DNA of 64,000 nt from Streptococcus parasuis (GTDB taxonomy: Bacteria > Bacillota > Bacilli > Lactobacillales > Streptococcaceae): contig NZ_AP024276.1 in the NCBI RefSeq assembly GCF_021654455.1, positions 310,001-374,000 on the forward strand, read 5' to 3'. The position numbers and the translations under genes are program-made. Positions 48,572-56,757 of the stretch are shown here, piece by piece. Positions within the stretch are counted from its first letter, which is position 1. Every line of letters starts with the position of its first letter. Below the pieces are notes generated by a model. The model made no database searches, was not told where the DNA came from, and saw nothing but the letters and a program-made list of their open reading frames with translations.

Positions 48572-49267
48572 ATGTGGAAAATTAGAATATTTCTACTTTT
48601 AGAGAGTGTTCTGTTCACTCTAGCCTTGTTCGATGTGGTGGCAAATGAAGCAAGTAGAACACTATTATTGATGGCTATACTGCTTCTTGTGATTTGGAAT
48701 TTTTTAGGAAGAGAGCTCAGTAGCGTCCTATTAATTAGCGCAGTCTCTTTAATATTTTTAGTATTTGTATTAAATCCGTTCTTTATCATTGGCATAATGA
48801 TGCTCGTGGTGTATATGTTGGTGAACTTCTTTTCACGATATGAAAAACGAAATCAGTATACTCATATTATTTTTGATGATCATGCATTGGTTGCCCAAAA
48901 AGAAAAAAATAGGTGGTTTGGTGGCCAAAACCATTCGCAGGATCGGTATGGATTTGAAGATATTAATATTGTCCGTCTCTTTGGTAACGATGTAGTTGAC
49001 TTAGACCAAACAGTACTTGTTGGTCGCGATAATATTGTTGTTATACGCAAAACATTTGGAAAAACAAAAATTATTTTGCCTATCGATGTTGAAATTTCTG
49101 TATCTGCTTCAAGCATATATGGTCGTGTTCAATTTTTAGATCTCTCTTTTTGGGATTTGCGAAATGAAAGTATTTCTATAGCTAGCCCAGGTTATCGTGA
49201 TTCACATAAACGGGTAAAAGTAGTAGTCAATAGTCTGTTTGGTGATGTGGAGGTAATCCGCGTATGA
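48572..49267 (+). CDS. liaF: LiaF/VraT-type membrane regulator
   Basis: A 231-residue inhibitor of the LiaS kinase in the cell-envelope stress system. Three or four hydrophobic segments fill residues 5-85, followed by a cytoplasmic or extracytoplasmic beta-rich C-terminal domain (DUF2154-like: QDRYGFEDINIVRLFGNDVVDLDQT, then VEISVSASSIYGRVQF). ATG behind GAAAGGAAG. Ends overlap liaS by 4 nt. Confidence 0.9.
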   Translation: MWKIRIFLLLESVLFTLALFDVVANEASRTLLLMAILLLVIWNFLGRELSSVLLISAVSLIFLVFVLNPFFIIGIMMLVVYMLVNFFSRYEKRNQYTHIIFDDHALVAQKEKNRWFGGQNHSQDRYGFEDINIVRLFGNDVVDLDQTVLVGRDNIVVIRKTFGKTKIILPIDVEISVSASSIYGRVQFLDLSFWDLRNESISIASPGYRDSHKRVKVVVNSLFGDVEVIRV

Positions 49268-50283
49268 TTAAAAGAAGAACCTATTTTCTGCTTGTTTGGC
49301 TATCAGCACTGATTGTATTAGTTGTCATTGCATCCGTATTACCATTGTTGAATTATTCGTTATTGAATCCGTCTCTCTGGGTTTCTACGAATCAATTTAT
49401 AATGACAATCGTTCTATTGATTATTGTGCTGAGCCTTTTTTTGGGAATTTTGGTCCAAACAGTATCCCTCATATCCACTCAAGTAATGCGCTTGAAATTG
49501 CAGGCAATTTTGAAAAACAAGTCGATTAGGGACAACCATGAAGAAGATCCCCTTTTATTACAATTATCTGATAAAGTTAAAACTTTAACTAGACAGGTTC
49601 AATTGTTAGATAATCAAGACTTGGTAAACCGTGAAGAGATTGTCGAGGGGGAAAGAAAAAGGATTGCAAGGGATTTGCATGATACGGTTAGTCAAGAATT
49701 GTTTGCGACGAGTATGATTTTGTCTGGTCTTTCATCTAATATTGCCTCGCTTCCACAAGAAACAGTTCAGGAACAGTTGGTTTTAGTAAAGGATATGATT
49801 GAGTCTGCTCAAAGAGATTTAAGGATATTATTGCTTCATCTACGTCCAAGTGAACTTGAAAGTAAGACCTTAGTAGAAGGATTTGAACTGATATTACGTG
49901 AAGTGAGCGATAAAAGTAGTATTGTTGTCCATTTTCAACATGAAGTAAGTGAATTACCAAAGTTAATAGAAGAACACCTTTTCCGTATTGCACAGGAGAT
50001 CATTAGCAATACGTTGCGGCATGCCAAAGCCAAGCATTTGGATGTGTACTTATTGCAAAAAGAGACAGAGTTACAGTTGAAAATGACTGATGATGGTATT
50101 GGTTTTCAACAGGGTGCTGATGATGAATTGAGTTACGGATTACAAAATATACGTGAGCGGGTTGAGGATATGGCTGGGACGATTAAAATTCGCACGGCTC
50201 CGAATAAGGGGGTTGCCATTGATATTCGTATCCCTCTATTGAAAGGAAAAGAAGATGAATACGATTCGAGTGATGTTGATTGA
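49264..50283 (+). CDS. liaS: Sensor histidine kinase LiaS (VraS type)
   Basis: A 339-residue NarL-type kinase that senses cell-wall antibiotics. Two N-terminal membrane helices (about 8-30 and 44-70) with a very short outside loop, the intramembrane-sensing layout; then HisKA_3 with RIARDLHDTVSQEL (phospho-His139) and an HATPase domain (ISNTLRHAKA, DDGIGF, GLQNIRERV). The ATG overlaps liaF by 4 nt and the 3' end overlaps liaR by 29 nt. Confidence 0.94.
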   Translation: MIKRRTYFLLVWLSALIVLVVIASVLPLLNYSLLNPSLWVSTNQFIMTIVLLIIVLSLFLGILVQTVSLISTQVMRLKLQAILKNKSIRDNHEEDPLLLQLSDKVKTLTRQVQLLDNQDLVNREEIVEGERKRIARDLHDTVSQELFATSMILSGLSSNIASLPQETVQEQLVLVKDMIESAQRDLRILLLHLRPSELESKTLVEGFELILREVSDKSSIVVHFQHEVSELPKLIEEHLFRIAQEIISNTLRHAKAKHLDVYLLQKETELQLKMTDDGIGFQQGADDELSYGLQNIRERVEDMAGTIKIRTAPNKGVAIDIRIPLLKGKEDEYDSSDVD

Positions 50284-50896
50284 TGACCATGAAATGGTCC
50301 GTTTAGGATTAAAAAGTTACTTAAATTTACAGCAAGATGTTGAGGTAATAGCGGAAGCTGGAGACGGTGAAGAAGGTTTAACAAAGGCACTTGAGGTCAA
50401 ACCAGATGTCGTTGTGATGGACTTAGTTATGCCTAAAATGACTGGCGTCGAAGCTACTTTAGCATTGTTGAAGGAATGGCCTCAAGCACAAATTGTGATA
50501 CTAACATCCTATTTAGATAATGAAAAGATTTACCCAGTGTTAGAAGCAGGTGCACGAGGCTATATGTTAAAAACCTCGAGTGCAGATGAAATTTTATCTG
50601 CGATTCGTAAAGTTGCGCGTGGAGAATATGCAATCGAAACTGAGGTTGAGAAAAAAGTGGAGCATCACAAGCGTTACCCAGATTTACATGAGGACTTGAC
50701 GGCTCGCGAGCGTGAAATATTAACCCTTTTAGCAAAGGGGTATGATAATCAACGAATTGCTGATGAATCCTTTATTTCTTTGAAGACGGTCAAAACTCAC
50801 GTATCTAATATTTTATCTAAGCTAGCGGTTAGTGATCGGACACAAGCAGTTGTTTATGCGTTTCAGCATGGTCTTGTAGCACAAGATGAAGAATAG
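50255..50896 (+). CDS. liaR: Response regulator LiaR (NarL/LuxR type)
   Basis: A 213-residue regulator: receiver domain (Asp10, Asp11, phosphorylated Asp56 in VVMDLVMPKM, Lys near 105) and a LuxR-type helix-turn-helix (LTAREREILTLLAKGYDNQRIADE, KTVKTHVSNIL). It controls the envelope stress regulon with LiaF and LiaS. Start ATG lies 29 nt inside liaS behind GAAAGG, so expression is coupled. Confidence 0.95.
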   Translation: MNTIRVMLIDDHEMVRLGLKSYLNLQQDVEVIAEAGDGEEGLTKALEVKPDVVVMDLVMPKMTGVEATLALLKEWPQAQIVILTSYLDNEKIYPVLEAGARGYMLKTSSADEILSAIRKVARGEYAIETEVEKKVEHHKRYPDLHEDLTAREREILTLLAKGYDNQRIADESFISLKTVKTHVSNILSKLAVSDRTQAVVYAFQHGLVAQDEE

Positions 50897-50947
50897 TGAT
50901 ATAATAGAAAGATAGTTAGTTAGCTTCCGGAAAGGATATCGAATATA

Positions 50948-52348
50948 TTGGATGCAAAATTAAAATATAGAGCCAAAAAAATCAAGATAGTCTTTTTTGA
51001 TATTGATGATACACTTCGGGTTAAAACCACTGGATATATGCCAGAATCTATTCAGCAGGTTTTTAAATCCTTGAAAGAAAAGGGTATTCTAACAGGAATT
51101 GCCTCTGGTCGTACACCATATGGAATAGTGCCAGAAATTAAGGCATTGCAACCGGATTATTTTGCCATGATTAATGGCTCATATGTTGAAAATGCCAAAG
51201 GCCAAGTAGTCTACCATCAACCAATGTCTTCTGAGTTGGTGAAGTCTGTAATAGACTGGACGAAGGAAGTTGGTATTGAATATGGATTACTAGGTAGTAA
51301 AAAAGGAACTCTATCAGCTCGGACCGATCGGATTAGTCAAGTGATTGATTTGATTTATGATGGCCTAGAAACCGCCCCTGAATTTTACAAGGGGAATGAT
51401 ATTTATCAAATGTTGACCTTTGAAAATGATGGACAAAAAGTCGAGTTGCCAGCTCAATTGCAGGAAGATTTGCGAACGGTTCGTTGGGATGCTATTTCAT
51501 CAGATATTGTTTTAAAAGATTCCTCTAAGGCAACTGGTGTGGCTAAAATAGTTGAAAAACTTGGTTTAAAACCAGAGAATGTTCTTGTTTTTGGGGATGA
51601 GCTCAATGACATTGAATTATTTGAGTATGCAGGGATTGCAATTGCAATGGGGCATTCACATCCAGAATTGCAAAAACGTGCTGATTATATTACAAAAAAA
51701 GTAGAAGAAGATGGCATTTTTGATGCCTTGGAGAAATTAGGTATGGTCGAGAAAGAAAAAAACTATCCACAATTAGACGTGGCTAACGCTGAAGGTCCAA
51801 TTGCACATATTAAGACGAATCATGGAGTTTTAAATGTAAAACTTTTCCCTGAGATTGCTCCAAAAACAGTGGCAAACTTTGTAGCTCTTTCTAAGGATGG
51901 CTATTATGATGGTATTATTTTCCATCGGATTATCAAAGATTTCATGATTCAAGGTGGAGATCCAACTGGAACTGGTATGGGTGGTGAATCAATCTATGGT
52001 AGTTCATTCGAAGATGAGTTTTCAATGGAAGCCTTTAACCTTCGTGGTGCCCTCTCAATGGCAAATGCCGGACCAAATACCAATGGCAGTCAATTCTTTA
52101 TTGTCCAAAATCAACACTTTCCTTATAATGCAAAAGAGTTAGAACGTGGTGGATGGCCAAAACAAATTGCTGAAGCATATGTTGACAATGGTGGAACACC
52201 GCATTTAGATCAACGGCATACAGTATTTGGACATTTAATGGATACAGCATCATTTGATGTATTAGATACCATTGCAGCGGTGGCGACGGATTCAGCAGAT
52301 CGACCGCATGAAGATGTTGTGATTGAGATAATCGAGATTGAGGATTAA
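50948..52348 (+). CDS. Bifunctional Cof-type HAD hydrolase / cyclophilin peptidyl-prolyl isomerase
   Basis: A 466-residue fusion. Residues 1-270 are an HAD-IIB (Cof) phosphatase: FFDIDDTLR (nucleophile Asp), [10 protein letters not shown], and [14 protein letters not shown]. Residues 285-466 are a cyclophilin: [30 protein letters not shown] (catalytic Arg, Gln) and GSQFFIVQN. The fusion is fixed in streptococci, so it is not an assembly error. TTG start at 50948, 11 nt after AAAGGA; the [19 protein letters not shown] terminus agrees with relatives. Why the two activities are joined is not known to me. Confidence 0.92.
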   Translation: MDAKLKYRAKKIKIVFFDIDDTLRVKTTGYMPESIQQVFKSLKEKGILTGIASGRTPYGIVPEIKALQPDYFAMINGSYVENAKGQVVYHQPMSSELVKSVIDWTKEVGIEYGLLGSKKGTLSARTDRISQVIDLIYDGLETAPEFYKGNDIYQMLTFENDGQKVELPAQLQEDLRTVRWDAISSDIVLKDSSKATGVAKIVEKLGLKPENVLVFGDELNDIELFEYAGIAIAMGHSHPELQKRADYITKKVEEDGIFDALEKLGMVEKEKNYPQLDVANAEGPIAHIKTNHGVLNVKLFPEIAPKTVANFVALSKDGYYDGIIFHRIIKDFMIQGGDPTGTGMGGESIYGSSFEDEFSMEAFNLRGALSMANAGPNTNGSQFFIVQNQHFPYNAKELERGGWPKQIAEAYVDNGGTPHLDQRHTVFGHLMDTASFDVLDTIAAVATDSADRPHEDVVIEIIEIED

Positions 52349-52349
52349 A

Positions 52350-52715
52350 ATGAAAATCGGTGATAAGGTTAAAGGGACAGTTACGGGTATTCAACCGTAC
52401 GGGGCCTTTGTAGATTTGGACAATGGTCAAACTGGGCTCATTCATATTTCTGAAATTAAGACTGGATTTGTTGATAATATATTTGATTATCTTAAACTAG
52501 GTCAGGAAGTGTTTGTACAGGTTGTTGATTATGATGAATATTCAGGAAAAGCGAGTTTATCTACTCGCACACTTGAAGAAGAACAACAAAAAATTCCTCG
52601 TCATCACCGTTTTACGAATGAACGTCATAAAATAGGGTTTGCTCCGTTAGCCAAACATTTGCCAACATGGATTAAGGAAACAAAAGAATTTTTAGATAAA
52701 ACGAAAAAGGCTTAG
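52350..52715 (+). CDS. S1-domain RNA-binding protein (YugI/CvfD type)
   Basis: A 121-residue protein with one S1 RNA-binding domain (residues 1-75: KVKGTVTGIQPYGAFVDLDNGQTGLIHISEI) and a basic tail. Related proteins are B. subtilis YugI (general stress protein 13) and pneumococcal CvfD, a post-transcriptional regulator. The ATG at 52350 is just after the previous stop; the in-frame start at 52338 is inside the preceding gene and less likely. Its stop codon lies within the terminator stem. Confidence 0.88.
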   Translation: MKIGDKVKGTVTGIQPYGAFVDLDNGQTGLIHISEIKTGFVDNIFDYLKLGQEVFVQVVDYDEYSGKASLSTRTLEEEQQKIPRHHRFTNERHKIGFAPLAKHLPTWIKETKEFLDKTKKA

Positions 52716-52735
52716 GGATTTCCCTTAGCCTTTTT
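52704..52735 (+). terminator. Terminator after the S1-domain gene
   Basis: AAAAAGGCTTAGGG and CCCTTAGCCTTTTT arms with one mismatch. Confidence 0.85.
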
Positions 52736-52743
52736 GAAATAGT

Positions 52744-52775
52744 ATGTTTTCGCAATCTACATTATCAGTTGTCAA
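52744..52775. repeat. Short diverged repeat shared with 36882-36914
   Basis: About 26 of 33 positions match the left end of the mapZ-luxS gap, including TTATC-GTTGTCAA at the end. Both copies start directly after a gene or terminator. Confidence 0.35.
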
Positions 52776-52789
52776 CAACCATAACAAGC

Positions 52790-52811
52790 GAAAAGCTCCA
52801 AGGGGAGCTTC
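52790..52811 (-). terminator. Terminator after cysK
   Basis: On the minus strand AAGCTCC/GGAGCTT fold around CCTT and run into TTTTCGC. Only a short T run. Confidence 0.6.
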
Positions 52812-52860
52812 CGATCTGTTCTCTAAAAATAAGAATATAGTAGAGTCCAATCATTGAAAA

Positions 52861-53787
52861 TTAGTCATTAAATTCGTAAAGTGCAGTTGATAAATAGCGT
52901 TCGCCATTATCTGCCAAAATTGCTAAAACTTTTTTGCCTGCACCTAATTCCTTGGCAACTTCAATAGCTGCGTGTATCGCTGCACCAGATGAAATACCAA
53001 CAAGGAAACCTTCTTGTCCACCGATGGCACGTCCAGTAGCTAAAGCATCATCAGATTTTACTCGAATGATACCGTCGTATGAATCGGTATCCAAAGTATC
53101 TGGAATGAAACCAGCTGAAATTCCCTGAATCTTATGTGGGCCAGGTGCTTCGCCGGAAAGAACAGCGGACTCATCAGCTTCTACAGCATATACAGCAATG
53201 TTAGGATTGGCAGCTCTCAAAACATGAGAAACGCCACTTACGGTACCTCCGGTACCAACGCCAGATATAAAAGCGTCTAACCCAGCTGGACCAAAATCTT
53301 CCAAAATTTCCTGTCCTGTTGTATCTTCATGAATTTTTGGATTTGAAGGATTGGCAAACTGGAATGGGACCCAACCATTTTTTTCTTTAGCAATTTCTTG
53401 TGCTTTAGCAATTGCACCTTTCATACCTTCGCTACCGGGAGTAAGTACTAAATCAGCCCCATAAGCTTGGATAATTTTGCGACGCTCAATACTCATTGTT
53501 TCAGGCATAACAATAATCACTTTATAACCTTTTGCCGCACCAACCCATGCAAGTCCGATTCCGGTATTACCACTTGTTGGCTCTACAATTGTATCACCTG
53601 GTTTGATAGTACCAGCTTTTTCTGCATCTTCAATCATTGCCAAAGCAATGCGATCTTTAACAGAAGAACCAGGGTTAAAAGCTTCCAACTTAACATAGAC
53701 TTCTGCCGCACCTTCAGGTACGATATTGTTGAGTTTAATAATTGGTGTGTTTCCTACTAATTGAGTAATATTTTGATAAATAGCCAT
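52861..53787 (-). CDS. cysK: Cysteine synthase A (O-acetylserine sulfhydrylase)
   Basis: CysK makes cysteine from O-acetylserine and sulfide with PLP. A 308-residue fold-type II enzyme: PLP Lys44 in [12 protein letters not shown], the substrate loop [13 protein letters not shown] near residue 70, and GTGGTVSG (phosphate-binding) near 178. ATG behind GGAGG. Its terminator faces that of the S1 gene. No S-box or T-box leader is visible in the 90 nt before it. Confidence 0.95.
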   Translation of the reverse strand: MAIYQNITQLVGNTPIIKLNNIVPEGAAEVYVKLEAFNPGSSVKDRIALAMIEDAEKAGTIKPGDTIVEPTSGNTGIGLAWVGAAKGYKVIIVMPETMSIERRKIIQAYGADLVLTPGSEGMKGAIAKAQEIAKEKNGWVPFQFANPSNPKIHEDTTGQEILEDFGPAGLDAFISGVGTGGTVSGVSHVLRAANPNIAVYAVEADESAVLSGEAPGPHKIQGISAGFIPDTLDTDSYDGIIRVKSDDALATGRAIGGQEGFLVGISSGAAIHAAIEVAKELGAGKKVLAILADNGERYLSTALYEFND

Positions 53788-53851
53788 AAGGCACCTCCAT
53801 TTAAAGCTACTGATTATTATATAGTAGAAAATGAAAAAAGTATAATATAAA

Positions 53852-53880
53852 AAAACTATCTCAGTGATAGTCTTTTTTTA
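53852..53880 (-). terminator. Terminator after yigZ
   Basis: On the minus strand ACTATC and GATAGT arms around ACTGA, then T6. It also has T on the plus strand, so it is bidirectional. Confidence 0.8.
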
Positions 53881-54510
53881 ATAGATTGGGACCTCAACAA
53901 TTCGAGAGTTGGTTTTTTCTGCGGTTATTTTTCCATGGTAAAATTCAGTTAGACTTGCCAAGGTTTGCTCTAAACAATCCTTATCCACAAAAACCATGGA
54001 TGAAACTTCAGTAGTAAACTGGGTATCAAATTCTTCTAAGCCCTGCTCTGCTCGCCAATTGGCAAACTCTTGATATTGGGTGTAGGACATAACAATAGAA
54101 ATTCCTTCTTGTTCCTTGACTTCTACAATTCCAATATTTTTTACTGCATTAGCCACTGCTCCTGCGTAGGCACGAATGAGACCACCCGCCCCTAATTTTA
54201 TGCCTCCGAAATACCGAGTGACGACAGCTACGACATTTGTCAACTGGTGGTTTTCTAAAACGGTTAGCATGGGTACGCCGGCTGTTCCAGAGGGCTCCCC
54301 ATCATCTGAGGAACGCTTGGTTTCCATACTTTCTCCAAGGATGAAAGCAGAGCAGTTATGGTTAGCTTTGTAGTGTTCTTTTTTTATCTTGTTGATAAAG
54401 TCGCGAGCTTCCTCCTCGCTAGTCACTCGTTTCATAAAGCAGATAAAGCGGGATTTCTTAATTTCTTCCTCAACCAGACCATCTTTTTTAATTGTCTTAA
54501 ATTCTTTCAT
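53878..54510 (-). CDS. yigZ: IMPACT/YigZ family protein
   Basis: A 210-residue protein of the UPF0029/IMPACT family with an N-terminal conserved domain (EEEIKKSRFICFMKRV, SDDGEPSGTAGVPML, VVTRYFGGIKLGAGGLIRAY) and a C-terminal UPF0029 ferredoxin-like domain. Eukaryotic IMPACT modulates GCN2; the bacterial role is unclear. The ATG at 54510 has no Shine-Dalgarno and lies 6 nt after a TACAAT box (54517-54522) with TTGTCA 17 nt further on, so the message is probably leaderless. In streptococci it is divergent from comFA, as here. Confidence 0.92.
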   Translation of the reverse strand: MKEFKTIKKDGLVEEEIKKSRFICFMKRVTSEEEARDFINKIKKEHYKANHNCSAFILGESMETKRSSDDGEPSGTAGVPMLTVLENHQLTNVVAVVTRYFGGIKLGAGGLIRAYAGAVANAVKNIGIVEVKEQEGISIVMSYTQYQEFANWRAEQGLEEFDTQFTTEVSSMVFVDKDCLEQTLASLTEFYHGKITAEKTNSRIVEVPIY

Positions 54511-54516
54511 AATCAA

Positions 54517-54545
54517 ATTGTACTAATTTTTTTACAAGCTGACAA
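54517..54545 (-). promoter_or_regulatory. yigZ promoter (leaderless geometry)
   Basis: On the minus strand TTGTCA, 17 nt, TACAAT, then TTGATT and the start codon. The +1 would fall on the A of ATG. Confidence 0.65.
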
Positions 54546-54549
54546 GAAT

Positions 54550-54558
54550 TTCCGAATA
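54550..54558 (+). promoter_or_regulatory. Candidate ComX (SigX) cin-box of comFA
   Basis: TCCGAATA matches 7 of 8 positions of the streptococcal competence box TACGAATA, with a T-rich stretch about 20 nt upstream. It points to the first comFA codons (ATG at 54567). The IS630 element now separates it from most of the gene. Confidence 0.5.
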
Positions 54559-54566
54559 AATAAGTG

Positions 54567-54586
54567 ATGAATGAACTAGAGAATTA
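54567..54586 (+). pseudogene. comFA: Severed 5' end of comFA (codons 1-6 and part of 7)
   Basis: ATG AAT GAA CTA GAG AAT TA is interrupted by the IS. Joining this to position 55485 gives MNELENYHGRLFTKYQLT in one frame, which fits the S. pneumoniae ComFA N terminus as I remember it (a Tyr-x-Gly-Arg-Leu-Phe-Thr block after a few variable residues). The frame is exact, so this is the original start. Confidence 0.8.
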
Positions 54587-54589
54587 TAG

Positions 54590-55129
54590 TTAATTGAAAC
54601 AAGAACAGGACAAAAGTGCCTCAAGAAAAGTATCGCAATTTGGCAATACTTTTCTGAGGTGTTTTTTAATTTGAGCCCATGTTTTCTCAATGGGATTATA
54701 CTCAGGTGAGTAAGGAGGAAGTGGTAAAAGTCTATGACCCTGCTCCTTGCATAACTCTTTTAGCTTACTCATCCGATGAAACCTTGCATTGTCCATAATG
54801 ATAACAGATGGTCTATCTAAAGTGGGTAGTAAGAATGTTTTAAACCAAGCTTCGAAAAAGTCACTAGTCATGGTTTCTTTGTAGGTCATTGGGGCTATAA
54901 TCTCACCGTTTATAAGACCTGCGACTAAAGATAGCCGCTGGAATCTTCTTCCAGAGACCTGACCAGTGATCAACTGACCTTTCAAAGATCGACCATATTC
55001 TCGATGAAAATATGTCTCAAACCCTGTCTCGTCAATATAAACAGGTGTCAAGTGACTTAAGTTATTAAATTCTTTAAGGAACTGATTTACTTTCTCAGGG
55101 TCTTGTTCATAGTAGGTACAGCTCTTTTT
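54590..55129 (-). CDS. IS630 transposase, DDE domain (orfB, reached by frameshift)
   Basis: The catalytic half. DDE residues are Asp in VYIDETGFE, Asp in IIMDNARFH and Glu in NPIEKTWAQIKK, all present. The first ATG in frame is at 55051, with no ribosome binding site. The frame is open upstream to the A8 run at 55125-55132, where a -1 shift from orfA gives the continuous KKKSCTYYEQ sequence usual for the family. The stop lies within the left inverted repeat. Confidence 0.88.
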   Translation of the reverse strand, partial: KKSCTYYEQDPEKVNQFLKEFNNLSHLTPVYIDETGFETYFHREYGRSLKGQLITGQVSGRRFQRLSLVAGLINGEIIAPMTYKETMTSDFFEAWFKTFLLPTLDRPSVIIMDNARFHRMSKLKELCKEQGHRLLPLPPYSPEYNPIEKTWAQIKKHLRKVLPNCDTFLEALLSCSCFN

Positions 55130-55437
55130 TTTCGAGTATACCCCATAGCTTTGAGAGCGTAATGAATAGCTGTTGGATGACAGCCAAATTCAGAAGCTAT
55201 TTCAGTCAAAAAAGCATCTGGATGAGCTTCAAGATAGTTCTTTAATTTTTCTCTATCAACTTTTCTTGGTTTGGTTCCCTTAACTTGGTGATGAAGCTCG
55301 CCTGTACTCTCCATTAATTTTAGCCATTGATAGATGGTGTTGCGGGAAATATCGAAAACAACAGATGCTTCAGTAATACTGCCGGTTTTCTCACAGTATG
55401 CGAGAACTTTTTTACGAAAATCTAATGAATATGCCAT
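55087..55437 (-). CDS. IS630 transposase, DNA-binding domain (orfA)
   Basis: A 116-residue helix-turn-helix protein: MAYSLDFRKKVLAYCEKTGS, then a first HTH (SITEASVVFDISRNTIYQWL) and a second (LTEIASEFGCHPTAIHYALKAMGY). It ends soon after the A8 slippery run. Its ATG is 6 nt after a TATAAT box (55444-55449) and has no ribosome binding site. Confidence 0.9.
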   Translation of the reverse strand: MAYSLDFRKKVLAYCEKTGSITEASVVFDISRNTIYQWLKLMESTGELHHQVKGTKPRKVDREKLKNYLEAHPDAFLTEIASEFGCHPTAIHYALKAMGYTRKKRAVPTMNKTLRK

Positions 55438-55455
55438 AAGTACATTATACCATAA

Positions 55456-56757
55456 ATGTACTATTTTTGTTTCATTTTACTATACCATGGAAGACTTTTT
55501 ACTAAATACCAATTAACGTCAGAAGAAAGAGAAAGAGCAAAAACAATTTCCAGTGTAGTAGGAAAGAATTCTTGTTTCCGATGCGGTACATCGTTTGAGG
55601 AAGAAAACAAGCTGCCAAATGCTGCGTATTATTGTCGGGCTTGTCTCCTTTTGGGGAGAGTTCGAACAGATGAGAAACTCTACTATTTTCCACAGAAAGA
55701 TTTTTCAATGAATGCTTGTCTTCTATGGAAGGGGGCGCTGACCGATTGGCAACAACGAATATCAGATGGATTAGTTGCGAATGTGGAAAAACGACAAGCA
55801 ACGCTTGTTCATGCTGTAACAGGTGCGGGCAAAACGGAAATGATGTACCATGCTGTTGCATCAGTAATTAATAAAGGAGGTGCTGTATGTCTAGCCAGTC
55901 CAAGAATTGATGTTTGTATTGAACTCTACAAGCGACTACAAAATGATTTTTCGGTCCCAATTAGTCTGCTACATGGGGAATCAGACCCATATTTCAGAAC
56001 GCCACTCGTTGTTGCGACCACTCATCAGTTGTTAAAGTTCTACCAGGCATTTGATTTGGTCTTGATCGATGAAGTAGATGCTTTCCCCTATGCAGACAAC
56101 CCTATATTATATCAAGCAGCAGATAATGCAGTTAAAGTAGACGGAGTTTTAGTATTTTTAACAGCAACCTCTACGGATGAATTAGATAAAAAAGTCAAAT
56201 CAGGCAAATTACAAAAACTCAGTCTCCCTAGACGTTTTCATGGAAATCCGCTTGTGGTTCCGCAAAAGGTCTGGTTTTCCAAATTCGATACATATTTGAA
56301 GAAAAACAAATTAGTTCCAAAACTCAGAAATGCCATTCAAAAGCAAAGAGAAACAGGCTATCCATTACTTATTTTTGTACCAGAAATTTCGAAAGGATTG
56401 GAATTTACAAGTATAATGGAACAAATCTTTCCAGAAGAAACAATTGGTTTTGTATCGAGTCAGACAGACAATAGGCTTGAAATAGTGGAAGGATTTCGCA
56501 ACAAAGAAATTACAATTTTAATTTCTACTACAATCTTAGAGCGAGGTGTAACATTCCCAGGAGTAGATGTCATTGTCGTTCAAGCCAATCACTACTTATA
56601 CACCTCATCTAGTCTTGTGCAAATTTCAGGTCGCGTCGGAAGAAGTATGGACCGCCCGACGGGCTTGCTTCTGTTTTTTCATGAAGGAAGTACGCGATCA
56701 ATTGAAAAGGCAATTGCAGAAATTAAACAAATGAATAAGGAGGCAGGTTATGTCTAG
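55456..56757 (+). CDS. comFA: ComFA DNA-uptake helicase, 5' end replaced by IS630
   Basis: ComFA is a DEAD-box-like ATPase that drives single-stranded DNA entry during transformation. Native sequence starts at position 55485 (YHGRLFTKYQLT). It has a zinc finger (CFRCGTSFEEENKLPNAAYYCRAC reduced to CxxC pairs near residues 37 and 58), Walker A AVTGAGKTEM, DEVD box (LIDEVDAFPY) and helicase motifs (TATSTDELD, SGRVGRSMDRPTG). The 433-residue frame begins with an ATG inside the IS that adds 9 foreign residues and has no ribosome binding site. The restored gene would encode 430 residues. The body has no stop or frameshift; expression is the open question. Confidence 0.88.
   Translation: MYYFCFILLYHGRLFTKYQLTSEERERAKTISSVVGKNSCFRCGTSFEEENKLPNAAYYCRACLLLGRVRTDEKLYYFPQKDFSMNACLLWKGALTDWQQRISDGLVANVEKRQATLVHAVTGAGKTEMMYHAVASVINKGGAVCLASPRIDVCIELYKRLQNDFSVPISLLHGESDPYFRTPLVVATTHQLLKFYQAFDLVLIDEVDAFPYADNPILYQAADNAVKVDGVLVFLTATSTDELDKKVKSGKLQKLSLPRRFHGNPLVVPQKVWFSKFDTYLKKNKLVPKLRNAIQKQRETGYPLLIFVPEISKGLEFTSIMEQIFPEETIGFVSSQTDNRLEIVEGFRNKEITILISTTILERGVTFPGVDVIVVQANHYLYTSSSLVQISGRVGRSMDRPTGLLLFFHEGSTRSIEKAIAEIKQMNKEAGYV

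Larger units (their letters stand above)
54585..55484 (-). mobile_element. IS630-family insertion sequence in comFA
   Basis: A 900-bp unit including a TA duplication at each end (54585-54586 and 55483-55484). Terminal inverted repeats of about 27 bp start TATAGT and match at 22 of 27 positions (54585-54611 against 55458-55484). It encodes one transposase in two overlapping frames on the minus strand. All parts look intact, so it may still be mobile. The closest relative I know is IS630-Spn1 of pneumococcus. Confidence 0.92.

Noticed and set aside
53788..53850. S-box or T-box riboswitch upstream of cysK
   Set aside because: Only about 60 nt lie between the yigZ terminator and cysK, with no recognisable conserved core.
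55456..55484. The ATG at 55456 as the natural start of comFA
   Set aside because: It lies inside the right end of the IS, has no ribosome binding site, and the true first codons are found at 54567 across the element.
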